This document shows, piece after piece, positions 12,885 through 24,529 of a stretch of DNA of 64,000 nucleotides (within the stretch, counting starts at the first letter, position 1; every line of letters starts with the position of its first letter). A program made the position numbers and the translations under genes. Origin of the DNA: Cyrtodaria siliqua (lineage: Eukaryota; Mollusca; Bivalvia; Adapedonta; Hiatellidae); the NCBI GenBank assembly GCA_037043455.1, contig JAWPHD010001341.1, positions 267,699-331,698 on the forward strand, in the 5' to 3' direction. The notes under the pieces are model-generated. The model was not told where the DNA came from. It made no database searches and saw only the letters and a list, made by a program, of their open reading frames with translations.

Positions 12885-13390
12885 CTAGTTATATTGCCTT
12901 TTGATGTTGCCTTGTTGGTTTGAGATTAGATCATGGCGGGGATTTCTTTATTTACACTGTCCTGTTTTAATGGGATGACAGTAGGGTAAGTGTGAGGTTT
13001 GGTGCACCCTAGAACCGGTTTAAACCCCCAGTCTTGCGGAACGTCGGTGGTTCTACCCAGGTGCCCGCCCGTGCACGAAAATTGCCCGGAGGGGCACCTG
13101 GGGTCTTCCTCCACCAGTGGAAGCTGGAAAGTCGCCATACGACCTTAGCTGTTGGTGCGACTATAAAATCCAATTCAATTCAATTAAACCCCCAGTGACC
13201 TTTGTTGCCGCTGACCGTTCCAAGGCGGTAGCCCTATTGCCAACCCTTTTGTGTTTGTGATGTCGTTTGCATTTTTTATTACTTTTGCCTTCTCGTTTGT
13301 CTGTTTGTGTTTGTTTTTGTGTTTAGTGGTTGACTGTCGTCCTTGAATGCTGCTTTCCCTGTCCGATATTTTTGTCTTTCTTTAATATTG
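12885..13390 (+). repeat. Dispersed family A, full-length copy with a nested SINE
   Basis: Starts near TATATTGCC...GATG.TGCCTTGTTGG and runs through GGCGGGGATTTCTTTATTTA, GTGAGGTTTGGTGCACCC, GACCGTTCCAAGGCGGTAGC and GTTGACTGTCGTCCTTGAA to CCCTGTCCGATATTT. The consensus is about 450 bp without TIRs. The copy is split at its middle by a 151-bp insertion listed separately. The family is scattered over the window on both strands. Confidence 0.8.
13033..13183 (+). mobile_element. Nested SINE with 13-bp target-site duplication
   Basis: The host family A sequence TTAAACCCCCAGT is present on both sides (13020-13032 and 13184-13196). The 151-bp insert ends in a (CAATT)n-like tail and carries the text TCCTCCACCAGTGGAAGCTGGAAAGTCGCCATA (13110-13137), a 3' half seen in common bivalve SINEs. 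The exact duplication and repetitive tail show LINE-mediated retroposition after family A had spread. Confidence 0.85.
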
Positions 13391-13399
13391 GAAAAAAGG

Positions 13400-13720
13400 T
13401 TGACGGGGATTTCTTTATCAAAAATGAGATATAGGGCACTGCTCCAGTTACTAGTAATCGGGAAGCCACTAGGGTGAGAGTGAGGGTTGGTGCACGCTAA
13501 AATCTTGTTAAAACATCCAGAGGCCTTTTTGCTACTTAGAGTTCCAAGGCGATGATCCTTTTTTGATTGTGTTGTCATATGTTGTGCCTTTATGTTTTAC
13601 CTTGCAATTGTTGATTATTTTAAATGTGTCTTTTGATGGACCGCATTCGGTGAATACTAAATGTTTATCTCATTGGCAACGCTTGCAACGTATATATTAT
13701 GCAACAGCTGTAGTTGTTCA
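13400..13720 (+). repeat. Strongly diverged family A-like copy
   Basis: GACGGGGATTTCTTTAT, GGGTGAGAGTGAGG.TTGGTGCACG, GTTAAAACATCCAG.GGCCTTTTTGC and GTTCCAAGGCGATG occur in the same order as in family A, but with many changes, suggesting an older subfamily. Confidence 0.55.
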
Positions 13721-13805
13721 TAAAAATTATGGATACATCCTGACGTGTTTCTAAGTATTTATTAATGACTTTACAACAGCAAGTATGTGTATCTTTTGCT
13801 GATTT

Positions 13806-13970
13806 CTCTAGATGTGGACTACTGTTAGAGATTTTCAGTGCTCACATGGACAAGACATTTTAAAAAAGTCCTTCCCATCAAACGAAAATCTCTAACAGTA
13901 GTACACATCTAGAGACTTTCGTTTGATGGGAAGGACTTTTTTAAAATGTCTTGTCCATGTGAGCACTGAA
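13806..13970. repeat. Interlocked perfect inverted repeats (A-B-rcA-rcB)
   Basis: Arm A is 13806-13832 and its reverse complement is 13888-13914 (27 nt, one mismatch). Arm B is 13834-13887 and its reverse complement is 13917-13970 (54 of 54 identical by direct comparison). The order is A, B, rcA, rcB, so each hairpin has the other's arm in its loop. The near identity means a recent event. Confidence 0.9.
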
Positions 13971-13974
13971 GACA

Positions 13975-15780
13975 AAAAAATACAGAAATGGTGAACACAT
14001 GAAATCGATTTAAGCTAGCAGGTTGGCCGTATTGCCTACTGATCGTTCCAATTATTTATTAAAGCACCACTGTACTAGTTGTGCATTGTCCTGCTCATTT
14101 ACAATTTAATTTGCACATTTCATCTTGTTAGTGATACACTGCAGATCTACGGTGCGTATGCTTCTGGGTACTGTTATTCTTAAGGACCAAATTTCTCATT
14201 TCCTGAATAGATTCAAGTTACGCTATGGATTTTTAAATATTGTTTTCAGTAAATCTGGTGTAAATTCTAAAATAATGCACATAGAACTTATCCAGGGGAC
14301 TCTAAATAATCGATTGTTTGTATTGATGCCGTTAAATTACATTCAATTAAAACCTTGACAAATATTTACCCAGGAGCAAAAGTCTTAGTCGTCTAAGTAA
14401 ATTTACTTTGCTTCCTGCCATACGTTGTATTACTCTTTATAAATTAATGTTTTAACCTTCGTCAACCAGTAGGAACGTCGATGGTAACTGTTTTATATAG
14501 CTCAATGTTCGGTATTGATAATGCTAATATTAACAATAGTGTTTTATGACACCACGATATCTGTTAAAAGCATATCATGTAATGCTTTCCTATCCGTAAA
14601 GACAGAAGCGCAACACAAACAGGAGACAATATTACTTATTTAAGCATTGTCGTTTGCCATCTGATCCTTAATTCTGAAATGCATTGTATTGATTGAGATA
14701 TCTTTCAACGTAGTTTTGATCTCATATGTATACACTTTGCATATAGCAGAGGTTTCTCAACAAACACATGTTTGCTTTCATATACTAAAAGCTATCCGGT
14801 GGTGTCTAAGTGGTAGAGCGTCCTCATTTTTCAAGGCGGTACGCATATCGTAAACCCTTTTACAGGTTTATGGAGTTGTAAACTTCGCTTCTAAGTTTTC
14901 CTTATAATTGTTGTTATGAATTGGATCTACATGTTATATGAAACAGAAATTAAAATAAAGCCTCTGTACCTTTTTTATACACCCGTGCGGCGTGTTTTGG
15001 TTTGACTGTGTTCTGTGAATGTCTTCTGTTATACCTATATTATTTGGTATGGTATTATTGTTAAAGTGAAGTTTGTGGCACCATATTGGGGCACTGCTGT
15101 CAAATCTATGGTCAACTCTTTTTATGATTGTGGTGTCGAATACGTTTTCCATGTAATAGTCGTATATGTTGTATGCGTGCTTTTACTTGAGTCTATTCTA
15201 TGAATACTACATTTTCCGTTTGACTTTTTACCTAGTTTTATTTAATTACCCCTAACGCATCAACTTGGAGTGATTCCTCATTTAATTAACACACTAGACA
15301 GTTTGATTTATGTACTGTGTGATGAAAGTGCTGAATTATCCTTAATTATCCATGAAAAAAACTCAACATTAAACAAAGTAACTACAATTAGACATTTATT
15401 TCCTCGTCTTATTCACTACAATGTGTTATTGATTGCCTGAAACCGGACACCATTAGGAAAATGCTTGTTTTAACAAGCTGCATGAGTTACATTTATAAAG
15501 ACACAATAAAATACAATCTAACTCATTATTTAATCGACTGCAGTGATACTATGTTTTACTCAAGACATACTCTTACCGAAATTCGTATTTATCCGGCTTT
15601 CCATTTACGTTTGCGGATAAAAACTGATCTAAACACATGCTTGCCCTGTTCACGTATGTCCTTGTATCATGAACCGGGTCTAAAGAACAAAATTGAAGCA
15701 TGCTCCATTTAAAACCCATGTTTCACTAGTTCATTAATCGTGTATGACTGCTGCCGGAGTCTATATCTGACCACACTGAT
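13975..15780. other. No recognised gene; weak tRNA-like word
   Basis: GGTGTCTAAGTGGTAGAGCG at 14812-14831 resembles a tRNA A box, but no B box follows. Short overlapping frames at 14934-15203 on both strands have no family signature. Confidence 0.45.
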
Positions 15781-15814
15781 ACTGCCAAATAATGCATTTA
15801 TTTACGAGACTCTG

Positions 15815-16100
15815 ATCATGGTGGGGATTTCTTTTATTTACACTGTCCTGTTTTAATGGGATGACAGTAGGGTACGTGTGAGGTTTGGTGCACCCTAAAA
15901 CCGGTTTAAACCCCCAGTGGCCTACTTTCCACTGACCGTTCCAAGGCGGTAGCCCTATTGTCAACCCTTTTGTGTTTGTGATGTTTGTTATTGCTTTTGC
16001 CTTCTTGTTTGTCTGTTTGCGTGTTTGTTTCTGTGTTTTGTGGTTGACTGTCCTCCTTGAATGCTACTTTCCCTGTCCGATCTTTTTATATTTCTTTGTA
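15815..16100 (+). repeat. Dispersed family A copy
   Basis: A nearly intact copy from GATCATGGTGGGGATTTC to CCCTGTCCGATCTTTTTA, without the SINE found in the 12.9-kb copy. It therefore serves as the empty-site reference for that insertion. The hydrophobic frame 15972-16178 arises from the T-rich second half of the repeat. Confidence 0.8.
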
Positions 16101-18030
16101 AAGATAAATTCAAGATATTTACAGATGATACAATGTGATCAATACTTCCTTCCTTGGATCAGGTATCTCTTTTGTTAGTATAAATCTGACATGCTTACCA
16201 ACAGTTGTTTTGAATAATAACATAAACATACTTTAAGGTTAGGTTCCTGCAATCTCGATAATTTTCGTTTAACATCATGCATCTGATTCTACACTATTCT
16301 AGTTCTGGAAAAACATTTTTAAAGGATTTGATTATATTATGTAACTTATGCAGTCTCTCTCGTTGTCTCTATGTCGAACTGATAAGTAAGAAGCTTGTCT
16401 CATACATCATACTTGTGTCCCATTTTAGTGACACAACAACTTTCGAGCACTAACGTAACGATAAACACGTCCGTAAGCGCCAGATAGACATGCCATTTAG
16501 CTTTTAACGTTACTATTTGTTATTATGTTATCCGCAAAAATAGTAGTATTTATCGGCGCTTATTGCGTTTGTGCAAAACTAGTTCTCTAACAAATAGATA
16601 TTGTTCGTGACAAAGCAGAAAGTTATTGTCATTTTTCGTGTGCGAACACATTTCGGGATAATTTAGTTGATTTCTCCGCGTTATTTATGTTCCATTTGTG
16701 ATGAACTTAAACAATGCATTACTTTATTTGCTCATTTAAGGAGTAAACATAGACACCCGCTTTGAAATCGCGTACTGGAATATGCGTTGGACGTTAATGA
16801 TTCAACCGTTATGTGTGTATTTCTTTTAAAGCTAAGTGCTATCGTCCGGTTGACTCCGTAGATATCATGATGCATGTATGTTTGAAGGTTAATGACGCTT
16901 TTTGGCTTATGTATTCATTTCGGTTTATCAGCGGAAGTAACCGGTTCCCTGGTCAAAACTTGAACGTTTTCACCAGCGCGGCCCAGTTCGACCATGGACC
17001 ACTTTTGTATAGGTTTGTAACGTTCATGGTGTCCATGTTATTAATATTAATGTGTATAATGTTATCTTAACAGTATTGGAAATAATTATTTACTGCTATA
17101 TGTTACCCACAATCTGTATCGAATGACGAAATGCTTAATTGTTATAATTATGTAACTTTTTTATTTACTTTTACTTCCCCTCCACTTCCTACCCATACAC
17201 ACTACCCCCACCCTCCAACACATAATACTATGCACTTTAGTGCCACCGTCGAAAAATTTATGACATAATTCACAGGACATGCACGATGGGTACCCTCCAT
17301 AATGTTTCAAATGTATATAAAATAAGATAGAATACGTTAAATTTATATTTCATGGAATTTTTGTGATGTTTTTTTAGTTTTAGTGAACCATTTTCGAGTT
17401 CAAAAAACATTGTTTAGTGTATTCGATAATAATATATATCCTTGCGCCGTCGAAAACCCATGACGCCCGGGTAGTATATTTGACCACCCACATTTAGTTC
17501 GTCGATATAATGATGAAGTTTCCCTCTTTGTTTATTTATTAATTTAGTGTCTTTCTGCCGTTCTGATATCTGTATCAGCCAATCAGAAACGATACCAGAA
17601 TCTCGGTAAAATGGCTGCCACGTTTTTTTTTGAAGAACTGTTCTAAACGTTTACGTTTGTCTTGAAAACAAACAAGCTTCGCAGATGATCTAGACTAACC
17701 GGTTTTTTGATTTACTGTTAACTGTTTATAACAGTTTTAATTCATTGTTATGTTATCCCCAAAATCATAATCTATCCTGTTATGAGATTCCCCTTTATTC
17801 CCCACCTCCTCAGTATAGTTACCTAACAAGGCAAGCCGTTCCTTTTAACATGTATAAAGGGAAGCTTTATTAGCACTTGTTCAGTCACGACTGTGTCTAC
17901 TTGACTGTAGCAATGCGCCCAATGCCCAAATTTATAATGCTGCTCAACAGGAATACCACACCGTTAAAATATGACATGATACCACATATAGACATATTAT
18001 ACTGAAATCGGACCTATTAGGACTAGAACT
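16101..18030. other. No recognised gene
   Basis: AT-rich. The word CGCAGATGATCTAGACT near 17680-17697 recurs in both copies of the duplicated segment (about 25130 and 49160), so part of this stretch is an old dispersed repeat. Confidence 0.45.
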
Positions 18031-18500
18031 ATGTACACTGAACGACTTTAAAACGCAACAGGTAAATAAACTAAGATAACTGACGTATTTCAAAAGAAAT
18101 TAAATTGTAATTCCATCTATTCTATTTAACAATATATACAGCTGATTTGTTGAAAATTTCGTTCAAATTGATCAACAATAAACTTGTTAAAATCAGAGCA
18201 TAACAGTACGACCCCAAAAAGCAAAAGTCACAAAACTAATACCCGGTATATCCCAATATGCGTAGGAGATTTCAGGCGTGCATTGCCGTTAATGGTGGAT
18301 GTTGTCAATTTTGCTTTCTGGTGGTAGTACTGTTATATTTTGAATTTAACAAGTTTACTGTTGATCAATCAGAATGAAATTTTCAGCAATTCAACTGTAG
18401 TTAAATAGACTAGATGAAATTAAAATGTAATTTCTATTGAAATATGTAACTTATCTTAGTTTATTTCCCTGATGCGTCTTTAAAGACGTTCAGTGTATAT
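18031..18500. mobile_element. Foldback/MITE with about 185-bp inverted arms
   Basis: The left arm (about 18031-18215) and right arm (about 18310-18500) are imperfect reverse complements over nearly their whole length, for example GTAAATAAACTAAGATAA against its complement, and CAACA.TAAACTTGTTAAA. Outer ends are TGTACACTGAACG and CGTTCAGTGTATA. The spacer of about 90 bp carries no ORF. Confidence 0.75.
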
Positions 18501-18699
18501 GCTAAACGGAATACAAAGGCTCTTCTAGTATCATTTTATGAAGTCTTTGATATGACCCAGCTGAAACCCCTTAAAGGAATTCAATGAAACGTCACACAAG
18601 TATTAACTGCAACTGTTACCACTCGATTATACCTTTAAGTATAATTATATCCAATTTTGACGTATGTGTTATTTTAAAGAATTCAGTGAAACTTCTCCC

Positions 18700-18975
18700 A
18701 TAGTCAACTTCGATACTGGGACCATACGCCGTACGACATGGGAAAGCGTAAAACTCCATGTCCACCGCCGTATGCATGTCATCTTCGGGATGGTTAAAAT
18801 TGTGTACTATTGATTTCAGGAATATTGAGTTCTGCTCAACCCGGGGCTAGAGGGCGTGAGCTAGCATATTTCACTACCGCTCATGAACAGTCTCAATCAA
18901 ACCGATACTGCAATATTTCGTATGTGTTGTGCTCGGCTGATTCCCAAGGTCCATTATCATACTTTTTTCAGTACA
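18700..18975 (+). repeat. Dispersed family B, long copy
   Basis: From ACTGGGACCATACGCCG through CATCTTCGGGATGG and ATTGAGTTCTGCTCAACCC to GCTAGAGGGCGTGAGC, CATGAACAGTCTCAATCAAA and TTCCCAAGGTCCATTATC. It matches, in inverse orientation, 33245-33480, 35660-35945 and 40160-40420. Confidence 0.7.
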
Positions 18976-19239
18976 ATAACACATAGAGACAAGTACAAGG
19001 GCGCCGCTGTTAAACATGTTAATGATACCGTATATGTGTTTCATAATAAGTGATGGGATGCCTAGTAAATTAAACAGTTACACAATTAATATATTGAATA
19101 TCTATTTATTTAAATATTTTCAATAAACATAACTATGTATAGAGAGAAAAATACGCGTGCCTGAGCTACATAGTTTGATAGACAAGTGCCATCAGTCTGG
19201 CAATTAAAAATAATAAAAATAATTATGTCTATTTTTTTT

Positions 19240-19305
19240 AACTTTTTTCGACCAAGTGGTCTCATTGCTACTGACCGTTTCATGGCATTACCCCTATTGT
19301 CAACC
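19240..19305 (+). repeat. Family A fragment
   Basis: ACCAAGTGGTCTCATTGCTACTGACCGTT and CCTATTGTCAACC are a diverged piece of family A that abuts an inverted, better preserved copy. Confidence 0.5.
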
Positions 19306-19329
19306 ATGTTTTAGTTTAAAGCAATATAA

Positions 19330-19655
19330 AAAGATTGGATAGGGAAAGTAGCTTTCAAGGAAGACAGTCAACAACAAGCACAAAAACAAACACACAAACA
19401 GACAAACGAGAAGGCAAAAGTAATAAAAAGTGCAAACGACATCACAAACACAAACGGGTTGACAATAAGGCTACCGCCTTGGAACGGTCAGGGGCAACAA
19501 AGGCCACTGGGAGTTTAAACTGGTTCTAGGGTGCACTAAACCTCACACTTACCCTACTGTCATCCCATTAAAACAGGACAGTGTAAATAAAGAAATCCCC
19601 GCCATGATCTAATCTCTAACCAACAAGGCAGCATCAATAGGCAATATAAGTAAAA
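19330..19655 (-). repeat. Dispersed family A copy
   Basis: A complete copy on the minus strand, from the TATATTGCCTATTGATGCTG start to the GTCCGAT-like end. Matches the 12.9-kb and 43.1-kb copies over their full length. Confidence 0.8.
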
Positions 19656-19659
19656 CACA

Positions 19660-21000
19660 AATAGGGTCCACAGCCTGTCCGGTCATCGTACAATTAAAGA
19701 GAAAAGCATAGTGGCGAACTGTAAAAGGGTCCACCACCAAGCATGCAGCAAGTTGCAACATGATAGGGTCTTAAACTCTTTTGATAAACTTTTTAACAAG
19801 TTTAACAAAGATAGTATGAAAGTGATCATTACCAAGAATCTTACGAAGTTTATAAATCACATCACCATAGAAATCAGGTTGTGATAGTCCTTGTCGCAGA
19901 AGACACTTAAATTACTTTTATATTTGGAAAGAAGATCAGGGTAACGATAATACAATTTTGCAAGGTTTTACGAAGTTTATGGTAACGGTAACCCTGATTG
20001 AATAGCTTTTTAGTTATACAAAGATTACGAATATTAAAGTCCTCGAGTACAAGCTTTTGAAAAACGAATAAGTAAGTCGATATGCGTCTCCTTAAATTTT
20101 GTAGCATCATTCGCTACTCCAGTAAACCACTTTGTTGTATTAATAATGTGAAGTAAGTAAACTCCGGTAAGTGAGTGAAGGAGTGACCGCGTTATCGTGA
20201 TTTCTTAATCTACTTTTTAAACAGCAGCAGCATATTCTCTTTGTCTGATTTATCCGATATCCGAGATATCGTGCACAGGCTCTTAGTTTTGTGTAGAATT
20301 TAGCTGGATAGTGACGGTAGAGATAGCGAACTTTTGTGTGTTCGATAATAAATATTATTTAGTGTTTTTTTTATAATAATACTGTGTTCAAACTGTAGTT
20401 GTATATATCAGTATGGTACTGCAAATATATATGGCACTGTAAATATCTTACTGTTTCCTTACATACTTAACTTACTAACAAACACGTTTCGTTGTCCTCG
20501 TTGTCCTCATATTCTTCTCAGCTCGTAGGTCTTCTTCCAAACATTATGTGGTCCGATTATTAAATTTCATACCTCATCCAAACCCTTCTCTAAGAAGCGA
20601 AAACGGGGTTGTCTGGGTTATGAAATAAACCTTAATTTCTGCTTAAAACATCTGCATATTGCAAAAGTAAAACATTTAACAGGTAATGTTAAACAGGTTA
20701 TCCCATTTCTTCAGTAAACAATGTTTTTAAAGGTGTTTAACTGATGAAATATCCGGTATAAAATACTACTACTATAAGCTTTCCCATCGCTTAATGTACA
20801 CTCAAGTGATATGAAAACGCAACATCGGAATTTCCGCTATATATTGTATATACTGCCCACTTAATTGCACATAATATTCCAAAGAAATTCCAAGATGTTT
20901 TCTAGTACGGAAAGACAGTAGTGGATAAAGACTCATGAACGGGACGTTGAATTTGGTATTACATAAGTTGCTATCTCTTGGATGAATACTAATATGTACA
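19660..21000. other. No recognised gene
   Basis: AT-rich. A repeated word pair CAAGG/TTACGAAGTTTAT near 19845 and 19965 is the only structure noticed. Confidence 0.45.
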
Positions 21001-21014
21001 TATAAAACTGGTGT

Positions 21015-21184
21015 TAACGCCTACGTCACGTTTACCCCGCATGCGCAGACAATTTTAGAGACATTTTCAGGACGCCATTTTTATTGCAGCAAAGTTGAAT
21101 ATCGTCAGCATTTCGATTGAGGATATTAAACGAATTGCATTAGAGCTCGTGAGTAACGGTTGTCCAAAAGTTCGCGACGAAAGG
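21015..21184 (+). promoter_or_regulatory. Candidate host promoter with exon-like end
   Basis: Within about 70 bp there are a CRE-like TACGTCAC (21022-21029), an NRF1-like GCATGCGCAGA (21040-21050) and a YY1-like GACGCCATTTT (21072-21082), in a locally CpG-richer patch. An exon-like block follows, ending at GACGAAAG with a good donor GTAGGTA (21184 on). A frame is open through the block from about 21057, but without an ATG. Candidate promoter or first/internal exon; unproven. Confidence 0.3.
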
Positions 21185-21997
21185 TAGGTACGTGTATATG
21201 TTGTGAGTTTTGAGATGATGTATTGGTTAAATGTATTTTTGTCTCAAGCGCTCTCGACTGCCTGTGCCGTGGTCAGTCGCATAGGTCGCGATCGACTGAC
21301 TCAGTGACTGTCAGTCGTGATAAACTTCAAAATGCAGAATGTGTGTGTACAGTTTTGAAAATCTGGTTATACTTGGACGGTTAAGGGGAATGTTTAATGT
21401 TGTTGGTGTGTGTATGAAGAATTATTTTACAAACTTGAGATCTAGGCCAACTGATGTTGTTGTTTTTTGTGTTAGTACGCATGCGCGTCAGGCGATTTTG
21501 TCAGTTAGGAAGCATAGGTGCCAGGGAGGCTATCAAGAAAAGCTCTGTAAATTAGTTTGACCAAAGACACAAGCTATCCGAAAAACTACTTGAGAAGTTC
21601 TGAAAAGCCTCCTCCAAAAAGTCGAAAATTTTGTCAACAAACTATATTCATAACTTTCACATGTCATCATCAAAATAATTTGACCAATCAGTGATCAATA
21701 AAATAAAACACCTCCACATTCTGGTAGGGGGTAAACTCGGTGTTTATCCTTGGTGCTCAACTGACTTTAGCCCTTTATAAAACTAGTTTGTAGAGATAAG
21801 TATATTAAAAGCTTTGTTTTTTGTGTACATCTATGTATCTTCTTTTGGTGTTGTCTGATTTTAAAACACCAATAAGGATACATTTAATTTAAATGATGGT
21901 CTAATATTTTCATTTTTCATATAGAGATTGAGGATAAAGTCCGAGTAAACCCCTTTATTTTCACCTACTGAATATCTTGACCTACCGGAAGTTGACC

Positions 21998-22192
21998 AGG
22001 TATGAAAGCAGCCATTTTAGCCGGGGCGGAATTACGTAATAATCCCATAATTCATAGACTGTTTACCCTCATTCGTAACTGTCATTGCAGGGAATCAGTG
22101 GTACCTACACAAATCAGCGTTACGTTGTACAATCGGGTACCAATACATTATTACGCAATTCCGCCCCGGCTAAAATGGCCGCTGTCATACCT
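21998..22192. mobile_element. MITE with about 45-bp terminal inverted repeats
   Basis: The left arm AGGTATGA..GC.GCCATTTTAGCCGGGGCGGAATTACGTAATAAT spans 21998-22043, and its complement spans 22147-22192. A 100-bp AT-balanced spacer separates them. No convincing target duplication is visible outside the arms. No coding capacity. Confidence 0.8.
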
Positions 22193-22330
22193 TGTGCACT
22201 GCAATAGCAGCAATTGGACAGGGAACTAGAATTTTCCTTTATCCACTTATTGTGTGTCGGACTGGAAAAATAACCCAAAGCAGAGAATGTTGGGCTGCTG
22301 TTAGTTATATCAAATATTCTCTTTTTTCAG

Positions 22331-22440
22331 CAGAATTCTCGTACTAGTCCTAGCAGTGTTGGTGAAGCTTGTTGATTTTGTTGAAAAAAGCGGTTCCCTC
22401 CAGCGAGAACTTGTTGAACTTTACCTGCCACCTGACTTCG
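22331..22440 (+). CDS. Exon-like block of an unknown gene
   Basis: TCTTTTTTCAG precedes the block and TTCG|GTATGT closes it. The third frame is open throughout (FVEKSGSLQRELVELYLPP in its second half). The leftover phase (one base at its start) fits the two leftover bases of the exon-like block ending at 21183. A third acceptor (CCAAATTCGCAG, ends 22526) leads after five codons to a stop, and AATAAA lies at about 22603. The phase agreement is suggestive, but no family is recognised, and the opposite strand is also open (22327-22641, 104 codons). Confidence 0.25.
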
Positions 22441-22960
22441 GTATGTTGCAAGTGATTCAATTTTGTTGCTTATATATATATATTTCATGTGTTCATGTTG
22501 TATTGCCTCTTTGCCAAATTCGCAGTCGGCCGTGGCGAGTAAAAAATGGTCTGGACGGCCAAAATTTGAATTCCATGCGGCCATGTGGCAATCAAAAATA
22601 TTCAATAAAAGAAAATGAAAATGGGTAATCATTGGACACAAGCATTAAATTTCGAGGACTTTGCCTGATAGATTTTGCTTTTGTGCTGTGAACTACATAC
22701 TTTTGGAAAGAAACCCGGAAACCCTTAACAAAATAACAACGAGGCAAGTGTTTTCTTGTATTTTTCCAATTTCGCTAAATAAACAGAGTTGTGACTATTT
22801 ACTGCATTTAATCGTTTAATAAACTATGTAAGAACAATTGCCTTTTTGTTCTGTTTCCTAGTAAATCGTTTCTCGGACGATTGGTTAATGGAGTTCCCTC
22901 GTCTGGATTCCAATTTCTCCCGTCGAAACGAGCGGCAAATCAACAAGCCCGTTGGGCTTG

Positions 22961-23178
22961 TGTTCTTGGATATTGGGCAAGCCTGGCAGGCATTTTAGCA
23001 TTGTCGGGATTGTGCTAATTTTGTCGACTGCTTTGCGCTTCGACTGTTAATTTAAACTTAGATATCCATGAGTACAAGTAACATTTGCTGGGTGTTCTTG
23101 GATATTGGGCAAGCCTGTCAGGCATTTTACCAGTCTCGGGATTGTGCTAATTTCGACGGCTGCGTTGCGCGTCGAAAT
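22961..23178. repeat. Tandem duplication, about 131-bp spacing
   Basis: TGTTCTTGGATATTGGGCAA, GCCTG.CAGGCATTTTA, CGGGATTGTGCTAATTT and the GCG..TCGA palindromic end occur in order at about 22961-23045 and 23092-23178. Confidence 0.65.
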
Positions 23179-23535
23179 ATTTCTTACACAATAAGACATT
23201 GCTTTACAAATATCTAATATGTTTTACTGCTTTAATACAATAATTTACATACGCAGTTGTGATCATTTATAAAACAAGTCAGTAACACTACTATTTATAA
23301 GTAAATACATAACTTGCACTTAGAAGCCTTAATTTTTTGTGTGGCTGTACATGTTACACAAACGGATAATGAGTCAAGTGTAAACAAACTTTGAGTTGTT
23401 GAATGCAAGATTTGTTTGTTTGATTTTGTCTTTGTTTTAAAATAAACACTTCCATAGATTAAAAATACCTCATCAGCTCTAAAGGTTTTACAGAGTTTTC
23501 TTTCACACACTGGTAACATTTAGTTAGTATACGTA

Positions 23536-24529
23536 CAGTTGCTGCCACGAGGATTACGACTAATCCCACTCATCGCGGCGATTTTATCTCACCACGGACA
23601 CACAGATTTTGTCCCCGCGATCCGCGGACAGCCCGCTCATCGCGGGGATAATACATTTTTACCACCGCGACACAATCATCGCGATTCACCGTGATCTGTT
23701 TTAATTTGCACACCGCTTTATCCGGTGTGAAATCGTAGGCAATCGCCGCGATTTATCTTCAGTATCAATGTACAATTGTGCAGTCAATTTAATGCATTGT
23801 TATTCAATAACTATTAAAAACCCGAAGCAGAAGACAATTTTATTTTTGTTTTCGGAAAATTCAAATGCCCGGATAATGTATACTGGGTCACGATAGTTAT
23901 ATGGCGGTTCCTATTACCGACTCTGCGGTGATTAAACATAAAATTGAAATATAATTCTTATACTGGAAATTAGAATTATATTTTTAATTAATCGTTATTT
24001 TAACATATTTTACTATTCTGCTGTTGGTTATTAATACATCGATGGGTTCTTTAGTCAGAAATAATCCGAAAAATTGTAAAGAATTCTGGGTCATAAACCC
24101 GTTATTAGTGCCGCCTTGTTAATAGGTACACACATCGCAAAGGATTGTGGGTAGCCAATTTATGTCCGGTGAAGAGAAATGCGACTTTTGGACAACAAAA
24201 ACAAAAAACACACGTTATTAAATGCATTAAAAGTTTGAAATACGTATTGCTTCCAAAATTGTTCATTGTATTTATCATTTTTATTACATTTTTCATTGAT
24301 CCGTGCTCTAATTTCCCCCGTGTTCCCCCGCGTATCTATTACAGAGGATCGCGGTGATTTCTTTCTTTCGAGACTGGATTTTGCAATCGCGGCGATTTTT
24401 ACAGTCGCAGGGAATCCCCGCGATATTTCGGATGACAATCCGCGGTACGATCGCGCGGATTTGTGACTTCGATTGAAGAACGGCCGCGGGGATGCTGCGA
24501 AAAAGTCGTAATCCGCGTGGCAGCAACTG
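23536..24529. mobile_element. Non-autonomous hAT-like DNA transposon
   Basis: Termini CAGTTGCTGCCACG.GGATT are inverted over 26 bp (23536-23561 against 24504-24529, one mismatch). The 8-bp flanks TATACGTA and CATATGTA agree at 6 of 8 positions, as for an aged 8-bp hAT duplication. The sub-terminal regions are unusually rich in CGCGG/CCGCG words, while the centre is AT-rich. No transposase is encoded; the 197-codon minus frame 24160-24753 crosses the element's end and is not credible as a gene. Confidence 0.65.

Noticed and set aside
14809..14880. tRNA gene
   Set aside because: Only an A-box-like word; no B box or cloverleaf.
15972..16178. Hydrophobic ORF repeated in several places
   Set aside because: It comes from the T/G-rich half of family A and appears by chance in some copies (also 43041-43277).
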